64,000 nt of DNA from Sisyra terminalis (GCA_958496175.1 OY292279.1:4340001-4404000); one strand, 5' to 3'; shown: positions 12,137-24,692, counted from the stretch's first letter. Translations and numbers: made by a program. The notes: generated by a model not told the origin, from the sequence alone.

Positions 12137-12650
12137 TAGGGTGATTTTTTTTTTTGACTTTTTTTTTTGGTCCCATCGAGAAATTTTGTTGGAAATACCA
12201 AAAAAAAAATTCTCTGAAAGTTTGAGCCCTTAATATTAATTTTAAGTCCTCGACCAAGACGTGTAAAGATTTCCCATTGAAAATACACGGAAACTCTGAT
12301 TTTTTATTTTTAAATTTCTATATCTCAGCGGAATTTCATGGGATCGCTCTTACCGACGATGGTTTTTTCTCAGAATTAAACGCTCTACAAAAGTGCCCAT
12401 TGCGACAAAGTCGTAACTCTCACCGGTGAGATAGTACGGGCCACTGAACCTGATTTTTCCATAAAATTCGCGTTTTTTTTTTGCATTTATCTCGTAAATA
12501 ACAAGAGCTACGGAAAAATTATAAATAAAAAACTTGTAGAGAATTTGATTTCCTACAAAAAAGGTCCTTTAGACCAAATCGCTTAGATCAATATTAAACG
12601 ATATATTAAGCCTTGAATTTTATGGAAAAATCAGGTTCAGTGGCCATCTT
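12137..12650. repeat. Nested fold-back repeat, TAGGGTGATTC family
   Basis: The left end TAGGGTGATT begins at about 12,137. Inside are 'ctgaaagtttgagccctta' and 'tacaaaaaaggtccttt', hallmarks of the fold-back superfamily. A perfect 31-bp inverted repeat lies at 12,439-12,469 and 12,615-12,645, centred on 12,542. The right arm stops after it, so this copy is truncated. It interrupts the dispersed element at 11,579-13,396. Right ends of the same family are seen at 34,694-34,707 and 36,825-36,838. Confidence 0.55.
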
Positions 12651-12871
12651 CGGTAAAATTTTATTAGATGTCTCCTTCTTAAAAGGAATACATCCAATAT
12701 TAAAATTTCATCAGTCAGAGGGGATATATAAATACACGATTTTCTGTATGTACGGTATTAAAAATGTATTTACTTTAAGTTTTATTACTATTACTTTTTC
12801 TTGTTAATATTTCAATATTGAGCAACTCTAAGAGTCTATTTACAACAAATTTGTAAAAAAATAAGTTTACT

Positions 12872-12920
12872 GTAAGATTCGAACCCACGACTTTATAATT
12901 AGGAGGACCAGAAAGTCAGA
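12872..12920 (-). pseudogene. tRNA 3'-half-like sequence, most like tRNA-Arg
   Basis: Read on the minus strand, 'ggtcctcctaattataaag' is followed by 'tcgtgggttcgaatct'. The second block contains the GGTTCGAATC B box (T-arm), and the first resembles an anticodon loop CTCCTAA, as in a CCT-anticodon arginine tRNA. The expected D-arm and acceptor stem are not evident, so this is a fragment. It sits within the dispersed element at 11.6-13.4 kb; the copy at 25.5 kb lacks it. It could be a tRNA-derived SINE piece or a tRNA relic. Confidence 0.35.
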
Positions 12921-13396
12921 TACTTAAAAATATATTTAAAAACGTTTATATTTCAAATAGGCAATTTTTTAGACATTAAATTGAATTTACTGTGCTTTTT
13001 ATCAGTTCAACTAAAAATATTTTTACAGACTATTTTCTAACTTTTAATTACCTTTCCAATGATATATAACTCACTTGTCTAGTGTAAAAATTTATATTTT
13101 CATCCCTAGGGAGTACCTTCCCTTATTATTTTTTTGCAATAATAAGTAGCCTAACATGTGAGAGAAGTTGTGTAGTATCTTTAAACCAAATTTCATTTAA
13201 TTCGGTTGTTCCGTTCTTGAGTTAAATCGGGACACACAAACAGACAGACAGACAAAAATTTTAAAAATGTTAAATTTAAAATAAGGATCCCTTGAAAAAA
13301 ATATTAACCCTCAAATTGAGTTCAAAATCGAAATGTACAGACAGACATAAGATTGTGCTATGATTTTAGTGTTTTTTAGAGGACGAAGTCGCGAGT

Positions 13397-14771
13397 ATTT
13401 GTTCCAATAAGAATAGAGAAGATATCAGTAACTAGTTCTTGTGTTAAATGATTTAGTTGGAAACGATAATGGAAGTATTTCCTGATTAAAAATCTCATCA
13501 CCAATTTCCATTAATTGCCAATTGAAAATATCTCGATTCTTTTTTCCAGCGACGAATTCTTGATGGTTAATCCATCATTGAAATCACTGCAATTGAATGG
13601 ACCATTAGTGTAAAACGTTGCTGATGTCATTTTTCAATGTGATGAGGAACTGAGGGATTTAAAATGCAATTTAACTCTAACTTTTTTCTCGGCATTCTCT
13701 TTTTAATCGCAAAATTCGTTTTCTAGATTTATCTTAAGCGGATTATATTTATATAAATTTTTTTTGTTATGATTTCCTTTTGCACTTCCTTCCGTTGTAC
13801 AAGAAGAAAAAGATTTTCTAGTTTCTCTTTTTCTGTAAATTTGGGGATATGAACTTACCAACTTCATCTTATCCACTTGGAAAATTGAATTGAAATTAAC
13901 TGGTTAGCACAGAATTTTTTTTCACAATTGTAAGTTTTTTTTTTTAAATTCACGAAAAAAACCCGAGAATTGTAACGATTACGGAAACACAGTTATTAAG
14001 ACGGCTTAAGTCGATGGAGTTTCGAAGACGTATGATTATAACAAACAATGTCTTCACGATGGTTAATTTTTTCGTGAAGAGTGGAAGATGAGTGATGTGG
14101 AGGAGGGTGGGCTCATGGCAGCAGTGTTTGTTGCCACTGGTGGACCAAATTACAGGTGTTGAAGATGCATACGTTTGGCATCTTCGGTATGTGTTTGACC
14201 TCCTTTACACCGAAAATTCAAAAGTGGACATCATCCCAAGTGGTCATCTTCAGCGGCCGCCGCTTACCCCCGGCACAAACCATCGTTGGTGTGACATGAG
14301 AAATTGGCATTGGAAACAATTAACAATTTCTTCTTTCGGCGTATCGTAAAGGTCGCGCGCAAAATTTTCCATTTCATTCGACCGTTAATTTATTGCTCAA
14401 CATCAAAGCCACTTGTAAACATTTTCTTTTTTGTGTTCTTCCACTTTCGTTGTCGAAGAATTCGGTTTTGTAGGCGTTGGCTACGCTTTTCAAATCTGCA
14501 GGTTTCCAAAAAAATAATCAAAATGGAAACTTATATGGTAATTTTTTTAATAAGACCAGAATTTTTGGTTTACTTTCTGGGGTTTTGGAAGATTTTTGGT
14601 GCATTTCATTTTCTTTGACTTGGATTCACTTACTATTCTTTTTCACTTATTACGATTTCGTGCTACGACCCTCCATGGACAGAAACGAAGAAAAAATATG
14701 ATAGCCATTAATTTATCGATCAGATATCTCTTGGTTTTCCTTACGTCTTCTGCTTTCCATCCTGGCTCTAT
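13397..14771. other. Intergenic stretch with one GC-richer island
   Basis: Mostly AT-rich. Positions about 14,085-14,345 are clearly richer in G and C and include 'cggccgccgc'. Frames there (14,092-14,349, 14,304-14,618) match nothing I recognise. Within it, GAAGATGC (14,161-14,168) and GCATCTTC (14,178-14,185) form a perfect 8-bp hairpin around a 9-nt loop, extendable outward by wobble pairs. The island may be regulatory or an unspliced exon; the sequence does not decide. Confidence 0.4.
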
Positions 14772-15617
14772 TAGACTGATTCAAAAAAAAATGATGATTT
14801 TTTTTTCTTAATTATACTGAAAATATTGTTGGGAATGACAAAAAAAAATTCTGTGAAAGTTTAAGCTCTTAATATTAAATATTAAGAGGTGCCGCATCGC
14901 AAATTTCGATTTTCCTTTTAAATAACATGGGAAAAATATTCTCTTGCCCTTTGGAATTTTATAGCTCACGTTGGTGACAATATTTCGGAATGATCAAAGT
15001 ATATTCTTGTAGAAAATTGAACGATCTACAAAAAAGGTTTCGGACAAGTTTTTGATATATTTATTCTTTCAAAAGTTATTCGAAGTCAAAGTTGAACTAA
15101 AGAGAAATTTTAATATTTTTTCAATTTTTTGACGCAACCATCAATTTTATGAGAATATTTTATAGAACATTTTTTGTAGAGCACTTTTTATTCTATAACT
15201 TATCTCTTTAAAAGTTTTTGATATTTTTCACAGGTCGTAAGTAATTTGATTAAATTAAAAAAAAAAAATTTTTGTTAAAATATAATAATTCAGAGAATTT
15301 TCAGTTTAATGCAAATAACTTAGGACCTGTGAAAAATATCTAAAACTTTTATGGAGATAAGTTATAGGAAAAAAAGTGCTCTACAAAAAATGTTTTATAA
15401 AATTTTCTCATAAAATTGATGGTTGCGTCAAAAAATTGAAAAAATATTAAAATGTCTCTTTAGTTTAACTTTGACGTCGAATAACTTTTGAATGAATAAT
15501 TATATCAAAAACTTGTTAGAAACATTTTTTGTAGATCGCTCAATTTTCTACAAGAATATACTTTGGTCATTCCGAAATATTGTCACCAACGTGAGCTATA
15601 AAATTCCAAAGTGCAAC
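14772..15617. mobile_element. Fold-back element, TAGACTGATTC family, copy B (right end missing)
   Basis: It starts TAGACTGATTCAAAAAAAA at 14,772 and follows the arm order of copy A, passes the AT-rich centre near 15,260-15,300 and runs back through the inverted arm. It breaks off in the phrase 'aaattccaaagtgcaa' at about 15,617, roughly 150 bp before the expected end. No coding capacity. Confidence 0.75.
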
Positions 15618-16033
15618 AGAAATGGTATAACATAAATGATCGTAATTTTCGTTTGTATTGGACTTAAACCCTTGATTTTTTTGCATAAAACAGGACGTAG
15701 ACATAGGTATAACGGAAGGATCCTACAAGGATTTTCCTTCAGTCTTTCAAAGTACGAAACCCTAAAATCAAATAAAAACATGGCTTAATCAATAAAGATT
15801 AGTGAAATTAATTTCAAGTTTTAAGTACAAAAAATTATCGAAATCGATAAACCGATTATTTGAGTTATAAATAGGCATATCGGGTGACAAAAATTTACGT
15901 ACAATTATATGGCTTTTATTTGTTAATGTTCCACATATTCGATTCATTTCCTTGCAAAGCAGGTAGACAAAATCTGATTCTATTATGTCATTTATTATAT
16001 AGGGGTGTAATTGTACGTAAATATTGTATACTG
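15618..16033. other. Spacer between two fold-back copies
   Basis: Unique-looking sequence. A 15-bp inverted pair, 'atttacgtacaatta' near 15,893-15,907 and its complement near 16,008-16,022, bounds a possible 130-bp hairpin element. No gene seen; a minus-strand 61-codon frame (15,596-15,781) has no recognisable content. Confidence 0.45.
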
Positions 16034-17059
16034 GGCTAATTCAAAAAAAATGATGATTTTTTTTTCTTAATTATATCGAAAATATTGTTGGGAATGACAA
16101 AAAAAAAATCCTGTGAAAGTTTAAGCTCTTAATATTAATATTAAGGGGGCGCATCGTAAGTTTCGATTTTCCATTTAAATAACATGGGAACAATATTCTC
16201 TTGCACTTTGGAATTTTATAGCTCACGTTGGTGATAATATTTCGGAATGACCAAGGTATATTTTTGAAGAAAGTTGAACGATCTACAAAAAAGTTCATGT
16301 ACAAGTTTTTGATATATTTATTCCTTCAAAAGTTATTCGAGGTCAAAGTTGAACTAAAGAGAAATTATAATATTTTTTCAATTTTTTGACGCAACCATCC
16401 ATTTTATGAGAAAATTTTATAGAACATTTTTTGTAGAGCATTTGTTTTCCTACAACTTATCTCTATAAAAGTTTTTGATATTTTTACATATTCTAAGTTA
16501 TTTAATTAAAATAAAAAAAAATTATGTTAAAAATATAATAATTTAGGGAATATTAATTTAAAACAATAAAAGTACGAATATAGTTTAATGCAAATAACTT
16601 AGGACCAGTGAAAAATAGCAAAAACTTTTATAGATATAAGTTATAGGAAAAAAAGTGCTCTACAAAAAATGTCCTATAAAATTTTCTCATAAAATTGATT
16701 GTTGCGTCAAAAAATTGAAAAAATATTAAAATTTCTTTTTAGTTCAACTTTGGCCTCGAATAACTTTTGAAGGAATAAGTATATCAAAAACTTGTAGCAG
16801 ACCTTTTTTGTAGATCAATCAATTTTCTATAAGAATATACTTTGATCATTCCGAAATATTGTCACCAACGTGAGTTATAAAATTCCAAAATGCAAGAGAA
16901 TATTGTTCCCATGTTATTTAAATGGAAAATCGAAATTTGCGATGCGGCACCTCTTAATATTAAGAGCTTAAACTTTCCCTGGATTTTTTTTTGTTATTCC
17001 CAACAATATTTTCGATGTAATAAAGAAAAAAAATTCATCATATTTTTTGAATCAGTCTA
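16034..17059. mobile_element. Fold-back element, TAGACTGATTC family, copy C
   Basis: The left end is diverged (TGGGCTAATTC); the right end GAATCAGTCTA is intact at 17,059. The arms are inverted copies around about 16,500-16,600. Compared with copy A there is an extra 'aaaacaataaaagtacgaat' block in the centre, also present in copy E, so C and E share a sub-family. No obvious target duplication. Confidence 0.75.
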
Positions 17060-18057
17060 ATACACATCCAATTAATAGCCACTAATTAAGTGCCTACTAA
17101 TTTTAAAGCCATTTGAAGACCGTTAACTAATAATGAATGTACCAAAGATTATTCTGATTCCTATCACTTTTATTTATTATAGGCCTATGGGAAATAATAA
17201 AATCGTACGGGATTTGATTGCTCCTTAAAAGACAAAATCAGTGTAATTCCCCTGGAAAGAAATGCACTTAAATAAGCGGGTTTTCTTCAAAGTTCCTCAA
17301 GTTTATCATTGGATTTTAATAAATCATTTATAAATGTTATTCTTGGTTGAAGTATTTCGGTTTAAATATCTTCTGTCGCTTGATTAATGAATATTTTATT
17401 TGAAGATCTATTAGACATCCAACAAATTGATAATGTCATAATTAATTTCCGACTTTCTCATTTGATTTGATTTAAAAGTGAAAATTGATTTCAAATTTAC
17501 TTTTAAATGATTTCAAATTCTATGAATTTACAAATTTATAAATTTTCCTTACCGAATTTCCAGTTTTCAGTTCATTCAACCCATAAATGATATATTTATT
17601 TACAAGTTTAAATTTGAGCCTTCTTTTGCAAACCCGTCCTTCTTTTGATTACTATTAATGCCAATTTGTCCTGGCTACAATTAGGTAAGTAATCCTTTGT
17701 TAAATGCCGCCAGCTAAATGATTAGTATTATGCATTCCTGGACCAATTTGGAGTTCATTTGAGGAGATTCAAATTTGGGAGATGCCAACCGATTTTACAT
17801 TATTATTGCAGTAATTTAAATTATTTTTCTATAAATTTAATAGTAGGAATTCGTTGGAATTCAAATGGTAGTATTCAAAACGTTTCCAAGACAATAAAGC
17901 GTGTTTTAAAGTGGTAATTATTGGCCGTTATGAAATGTTTCAATAATCAAATGTAACAATGTGTATTTAAATTAAATGTAATATTTTCAATATAACAAAT
18001 TAATATGCGATAATTTTCTATCGTTAAAAACTTTTTCGCTAGTAAAGATTGATAAAA
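17060..18057. other. Intergenic stretch, nothing recognised
   Basis: No frame or repeat of note. It lies between a fold-back element and the copia fossil; the LTR expected before the copia reading frame was not identified here. Confidence 0.5.
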
Positions 18058-20175
18058 CCATGGCTGCTGATGAAATTGTTATTTAAGGTAATCGTGTGCT
18101 AAAACCTAAGACGGAAAAGTATAGTCGCTGGAAGATTGGGATTCAAAAAGTTCTGGAAAGTCATTGAATGTGGGGATCGCTGTTGGCTCAACAATCAAGC
18201 CGGAAGATGTAAGAAACGACAGTGGAATTACTACAAACAAAAAGGAAATTGATGACTGGAGATCCAAAGACTCTGAAGATCACTGGAATATTCGATCATT
18301 GCTAGATTACACAACATTCGATCAAATTTGCGATTGTGAAACATTGATTGATTTTTAGAACAGAATCGATACTATTTATGGACCAAAAACATGAAACTTT
18401 TCACTGGAAAAGCCACGTGAGTACTTTACATATTCGTGAAAATCAGTAGAGTATAGTTGGTACTTTTGTTGCAGGACTCCAAGATTTTGCTCGTTAAATT
18501 AAAGTGATAAAGCCAAAGGATTTTGGAAAAAGTTTTAATGGCCAAAATTGTTGAAAGTTTACCAAAAGAGTTTGATAAATTTATCACGAATTGGAGACTT
18601 TTATCAGCGGAAGTGTGTTATTGGAACCTTTCCTGGAAAATCTATCAAATGCTGCGTGAAATTTTATTGAAAGTACAGAGGATTTTCTGCACGAAATATT
18701 AAAGATTCAAAAGAGACAAATAAAGCAAATATTGGACAAGAAGTTTCAAAGCAAGTGGTAAAAATGGACATATAAAAAGAGACTTTTGGTCAAAGTTTAA
18801 AAAAATTGCAAAAGAAGAATCGTTTGAAGAGAAGATCCTCAAGAGTCAGAAGAATAAAAACGGTATGTTGGTATCACTTATTTATAAAGCAGGAAATGAA
18901 GATTGAATTATTGCAGATTTGGGGGCAAGTATTCATTTCATAAGAAATCTGGAATGGATTTTTCTATTGTATAATCTTAGATCACTGATCATGTTAAATA
19001 TTGTCAAAAGTAAAACTTTATGGGTAACTCAGGTTGAAAAGTTAACTAATGGAAATCTATGGGAACTCCTTGAGAAAATGTGTTCTATTCGAGCAGTAAA
19101 TTGCTATTTTCAACCATATTTATGGAAATATTAAGGAATATTAATTTAGTTACTCGATGAAAATGGAAATTAATGTGTACCTTTAATTTGGGTCAAACTA
19201 TCATCGATTTCTGTGAAAAAAGCACAATTCACTAAATTATGGCATCAACAGATTGGCCATTTAAGTAACAGTGATTCAAGCAATGCCGAAGAATCACCTT
19301 ACGAACGTATTGGAAGTAATATTCTTGAAAAGAAATGCCAATGATGCATATCATTTTGGAAAACAAACCCTTAATTTGTATCCTCGAAAATTCGAGGAAA
19401 ATGGGGTTGTTTGCCTGGTGAACGTTTTCATTGGGATGTTGGGATAATGTCATGGAATAAATGTTAATATTTTCTGACAGTAAAAGAAGATACATCCAGT
19501 AATTGCAGAATGTTTTCATGAAGATGAAATATTGAATATTTTGAAACAGTTTTTCATATCACCACCGAATATAAAACAATCCAATGGCAGAAAAAGAGAA
19601 CCAGATGCTTTGGGCCACTGCTTGATCAACACATATTTATCAAAAATGGATCGTCAATTACTTTGGACTAAAGCCATTGGAATAACAGTAACTATTTGTA
19701 AAAGTATTCCCAAATTGGGGAATTATAAATTTATACATTCGACACCATATTTTAAATGGTACGGAAAGGAGCTGAATATTTTACACCCTTGGGTCTTTGG
19801 GCAAAAGCTTTTGTACCTATTTTGGATACGATGTGGCAAAAAATGGATCTCAGGGCTAAAAAAAAGAAGCTTTTCTTGGGTACAATCAATTGACTGATAA
19901 AACAACCTACCGGGTTTCTAATTCTTAAAGGAAAATCGTGGAATTGGATTCCAGGTATGTTAATAACATTTAAATAATGATATGGAATATAAATTTATTG
20001 TTTCGTAAACCACTTATAGATCTTGAGGAAATATATATGGAGCTAGAGGAGGATTTAAGTGAATCCTTTGTTAAGACGTCCTGTTCAAATGAAGAACTGC
20101 TATTTAAAAATAAAAAGCATAGGACAACTAATTGGTCTAGGAAACTTTCAGAAACCAGTACCTTCCATTAATAAA
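18058..20175 (+). pseudogene. Decayed Ty1/copia retrotransposon (gag-protease-integrase)
   Basis: Conceptual translation in shifting + frames gives ordered copia landmarks. Near 18,120 a gag start of the form 'SRWKIGIQKVLES' appears. From 18,240 there is 'DDWRSKDSEDHWNI', then 'DCETLIDF' and a 'IYGPKT' block, as in the UBN2/gag domain. Near 18,915 a protease-like 'ADLGASIHF' appears, with the usual DSGA changed to DLGA. Near 19,240 'LWHQQIGHLS' is the pre-integrase signature, followed by 'CHHCILGKQT'. From 19,590 the integrase tail reads 'KREPDALGHCLINTYLSKM', 'KWYGKELNILHPWVFGQK' and 'KKLFLGYNQLTDKTTYRV'. Stops and frameshifts are frequent throughout, so it is dead. The reverse transcriptase/RNase H part and LTRs are missing or unrecognisable. 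Confidence 0.85.
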
Positions 20176-21534
20176 ACAGTTTAGGAGCAGGAAATCCAGG
20201 AATTAAATCCTTTTTTTAATAATGCTATGCCCTTGGAAAATGCGTAAATAGTTGGAATAAAATATGGACGAAAATTTCAAGGTATCCTGTGATGTTAAGG
20301 ATTGTGTTATGAATAAGAGATGTTGAAATTCCAATGGAGTTCTTCCGAGGCAACACGTGTTGTAAAGTTATAAATATTGAGCCTTATGAAATATTTCTTT
20401 TAAACAAATGTTACATTTCTCAACCCAAACTATTTTCGAACAATAATCCATAACAATTTCTTGCTAATAATTTCCTCGTAAGCCAAAACCTATTGTTTAA
20501 TACTGATACGATTTGGGAAAACTATCAAGAAGAAAAAAATCATAAACTTTTCATATAGAAATTATTTGTTAATTTATATAATAAACACGCGAACACATGA
20601 AAATATTATTTTCAAATAATTGTAGAGAAATTTTACGTCCATCATCATTTTATTTTCGGAATTTATTACCCAATGCGTACCCACACATATTTTCCAAAAT
20701 TCTAAGACAATTGTCTCTATATCAACAGCATTACGTCAACAATAAAGAAAAAAAACATTATAGCAAAATAAAATTATATTGTTCAAATATCAAGTTTCTA
20801 TTTTCAAATATCTACATTTAATTAAATTATAAACAAAATAATGGCTTATAAAAATGAAAGTTATACGAGAAAGCCATCGATATCCTTTTTATAAAACTAT
20901 TGTCTCAAATGCATCAACAATTTAAACTATTTTAACAATCCAATTAATAATTTGATTTAATTTTTAAGCGTTCAATTATTTCCTGATTATATTATTATTA
21001 TTATTTTATTGCATCAAACATTAAATAACTTGTTTTAATACAGTGCGTTTAAGTATTGGATTAATAGCTTTCCAGCCATTTTAGTCAACACAGGTACATA
21101 TAATATTTAATTAATGTTTTTTTTTGATTTCTTTCAACAATCAAATATTTAATTGAATATTTGTACAATTTTTATTTTATTTGTTAATTACTTTGGAATT
21201 TTATTGCTAATTTACACGCCAAGGGGTTCTATTTTTAGGTAGTCTGTATTAACGTATTTGCTGTTTACTTTCAATTGAAATTTTAGGCAATGAAAATTAC
21301 TGCCATCTGTCGGGGTTTTCCGGTAGTTTTACTTTATAAGGTGTAAATATAAGATTTAAAGGATTAGAAAAAAATGATGTTACCAGGATTAAATCGTTAT
21401 TGATTATTTTTAAATTATATTTATTTCAAAGCGTTATAAAATTTTCACTTTGCCATTTCGTTCAAGTGTTAACAACATACTCTTTTGTGCCTACAAAATC
21501 TGCGGAAAATGCTACTTTTTGGAAATTTCATAAT
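20176..21534. other. Intergenic stretch, nothing recognised
   Basis: Very AT-rich. It may include unrecognisable remains of the copia 3' portion just after 20,175. Frames such as 20,597-20,821 (+) have low-complexity products only. Confidence 0.5.
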
Positions 21535-23294
21535 AAAGGGTCTAGCAAGATCCACATGGCGAGTTGTCCCCAAAATCGGAACCTATGTCGGAACTTATGT
21601 TAAAATATCGGCTTGATATACAAACACATTTTATATATACTTTTCGCGAACAAATTCCTCGTTGACCTGGAGATATAAGCAAAAATGTCTCCCCGCATGG
21701 CTATTTTTCAAAGTTATATATCTCAAAAAATAATTAAGCTAGAGATGTAAAACCAACGCGAGGCTTTAGATTATTTTACAGAGTATATCATATATTTTTT
21801 TTGAAATTTTTAGAAAAATAAATTGTACAAAAAAATCCAAAAAACCAATGAAATATTTTTTTTTATATGTTCTCTGAAAATGATAATCACGAAAAAAATA
21901 TATTTTATGCTTCCAAATGAGCACTATAACTCATAAAAATTGCGTGAAAAAATAGTTGGTGCAACATCTTGAAAAAAAATGAAATGTGATTTACGCCTAA
22001 TAGTATACCTCGGTTTTAATTTTATTCGAAATGTTTCACCAACTTTTTTTTTCACAAAACCTCAATAAAAATAGGCCTCAAATAGGAGCAAAACTTATTT
22101 TATTTTCATAATTATAAGTCTAAGGAAACTTAAAAAGATTTTTTTTTATTTGTATTTCTATATTTACTTTTAAGATGATTATTTTCAAGATCAAAATAAT
22201 AGATCCCAAAAGAAAAAAAAACAACTTGTGTTCAATTTTTATTGAAATAAGAAAAAAAAAATTTTTTTTTGTTATAATTTATTACAACTGGAATATTATG
22301 GACCTACAATAATTTAGTTAGTATCTCGTAGGACCCAGAATTCTGAATAATTATTGTTCATTTGAAAAATAACACCGGCACACAAAAAAAAAGTGCTCTG
22401 TACTTTTGACCGGACCTACATAAATCTACGTATTTTGACCCCCTGAACATGAATCCGAGGTCGGTTTGACCCGTACACCCTCAAAAATTCGAGGAAACTA
22501 AAAAAAATGGTTAAAATCGGCAGTTTTGGTGACACAAAAGTTTTTTTGAACTAAACCGAGCACAAAATTTTTTTTATTCTTATTTTAATTAAAATTGAAC
22601 ACTAGTTGCTTTTTTTTCTTTTGAAATCAATTGTTTTGATCTTGAAAGTAATCATCTTAAGAGTAAATATAGAAAAACTAATAAAAAAATATTTTTTTAA
22701 GTTTCCTTAAACTTACAATTATGAAAATAATACAAGTTTTGCTCCTATATGTGGCCTATTTTTTGGTGAAGTTTTGTGAAAAAAAAGTTGGTGGAACACT
22801 TCGAAAAAAAATAAAACCGAGATATACTATTAGGCGTAAATTACATTTTATTTTTTTTTCAAGGTGTTGCACCAATTATTTTTTCACGCAATTTTTATGA
22901 GTTATAGTGCTCATTTGAAAGCATAAAATATATTTTTTTCGTAATCGTCATTTTCAGAGAACACATAAAAAAAATTATTTCATTTGCTTTTTGAATTTTT
23001 TTTGTATCATTTATTTTTCTAAAAATTTCAAAAAAATAAATATATGATATACTCTGTAAAATAATCTAAAGCCTCGCGTTGGTTTTACTTCTCTAGCTTA
23101 ATTAGTTTTTGATATATATAACTTTGAAAAGTAGCCATGCGGGGGGACATTTTTGTCCATATCTCCAGGTCAAAGAGGTATTTGGTCGCGAAAAGTATAT
23201 AAAATGTGTTTGTATATCAAGCCGATATTTTAACATAAGTTCCGACATAGGTTTCTATTTTGGGGCCAACCATGTGGATCCTGCTAGATCCTTT
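21535..23294. repeat. Large palindromic (fold-back) element, 1,760 bp
   Basis: The left end AAAGGGTCTAGCAAGATCC and the right end are inverted copies, and the similarity continues for more than 700 bp on each side toward a centre near 22,414. Matching blocks include 'gacctggagatat', 'accaacgcgaggctttagat', 'gagtatatcatatattt' and 'aaagcataaaatatatttt'. The centre (about 22,270-22,560) is not palindromic. There is no coding frame of note; frames inside (21,400-21,603, 23,109-23,306) are opposite faces of the same arm. I could not define a target duplication. Confidence 0.8.
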
Positions 23295-24445
23295 AAAAAA
23301 AAATAAGAAAAAACCAAAAAAATATAAAATTTTAAAGTTGAGTACTTGTAAAAACTTAAAAAGGACTAACTTTTGTAGTTATTTTTTCAAATTAATTAAT
23401 TTTTCTTTTCTGATGATTGCACAGTAAAATGCAATTTCTTTAAGTGCTTCGATCTAGTTTTTCTCAAAGAATTACAATTAATTTTTCATCATTCAATATA
23501 ACACCATCTATCAATTTGTAAATATAACGTAATAAAGAAATTTCACTAACTTTAACTTTTCCATAGGATCATATTGCATCACCTGGAAAACCATTGTGAA
23601 AAATCTGTTGAAATTAGAATGAGCACTAATGAATCAATCCAAGCAAATGGGAAATTGAAAGTTCATATATCAACCCATTATAAATTTGATATTTCAAACT
23701 TACAATTAACACATTTTTCCTATCGACAAACAAAAGATTCGATGATTTATTATTTGGATCCATAAACTCAAGCAATATACCATAATATCCGATTAAATGG
23801 GTGAAGAGGTTACATGTGGTGTGGTGGAGAGAAACGCCGAGGAAAGCCATAAGGTCATGGATTCACGAGAAGTTTCTATCTCTCGACAACGTACTACGTT
23901 TCTTATGTGGCATTCAAATCGAAAATAAAAATAATGAACGAAGAATTCCACAAAGAAATTTCTCCGCAAGCAGAGGCCGCCGCCGCCGTGGCATAGTCTT
24001 CGGCTTCGATTTGGTCAATAAATTTTACGTGGTTGTTGTGACCTTCTCGAAAGAAGAAACTCAATGTCTCCGCATCATTTCCGAATGGATTGGATTATTT
24101 TGGGACCACTTGGCTTCCAGTTTTCCAAATAACTGCTACTTATCGATTTAATTATATTCATTGAATCTTTTCAAGAGGTCGTACAATGGATTAACGATCG
24201 ATTATTCAATTGGTGAATAGTTTTCAAGAGATACCAATCATTCGAGATACCAATCGATGCGTAATCCATTGATAATTGATTTCATTATTTATTATAATAA
24301 ATTTTCTATTCAATCTTTTTCAAAAAGGCCAACAAACGGTTAACATTTATCATTTATAATTTCATGTATTATTTATTTTTTTAATGCAATCAAATTGAGT
24401 TTGTAGACGAATAAGAACCAGAACTTTTAAGAAATTATTACTATT
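23295..24445. other. Intergenic stretch with a GC-richer segment, no gene proven
   Basis: Between about 23,800 and 24,130 the sequence is more balanced in composition and includes 'gaggccgccgccgccgtgg'. A 116-codon frame (23,801-24,151, +) opens only with GTG and its product matches no family I recognise. It could be an exon of an unseen gene or a regulatory island. The rest is AT-rich. Confidence 0.4.
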
Positions 24446-24479
24446 ATTTTTTATTTAATATTTTTACTATTCAATTACC

Positions 24480-24510
24480 TACGTTTCGTTACGTATCATA
24501 ACTTCATCAG
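24480..24510 (-). ncRNA. Hammerhead-ribozyme-like core, left arm
   Basis: On the minus strand: CTGATGA, one A, GTTAT-GATAC-GTAAC, then GAAACGTA. GTTAT pairs with GTAAC through four Watson-Crick pairs counted with one T-G wobble, giving stem II with a 5-nt loop. The self-complementary ACGT after GAA fits the very short stem III of dimer-type motifs. I do not see a convincing stem I, so activity is uncertain. Confidence 0.35.
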
Positions 24511-24692
24511 GCTTCTTGAGTCACACAAAATATAATATTTTCAATTTAAATTCAATAAATTGTTATCATTACACCCTTTAAAAACTCCATTTTATACGAT
24601 GGCAAATATTTGCTATGGGAACCGCGAAATTAACTTGCAATCGCTCGTAAAAAAAGAGATTTACACTCGAATACATTCGGATGTATTATTTA

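Larger units (their letters stand above)
11579..13396 (+). mobile_element. Dispersed element with CGCGACTTCGTCTGCG start, copy 1
   Basis: The left end 'taactgatttccgcgacttc' (11,581-11,600) matches the starts of copies at 24,693 (+) and 36,600 (-). Internal blocks 'atcaaaatactcgcgtcaaa' and 'cccgaatgaaccttttt' are shared with both other copies, and 'aatttcatcagtcagagg' with the copy at 25.3 kb. The 3' part has 'cacacaaacagacagacaga', the kind of tail seen after many arthropod retroposon-like repeats. Near the right end, 'gacgaagtcgcgag' (13,382-13,395) is an inverted copy of the start motif. Coding capacity is absent. A second repeat has inserted at about 12,137-12,650. Class is uncertain: a non-LTR-derived or Helitron-like origin are both possible. 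Confidence 0.6.
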
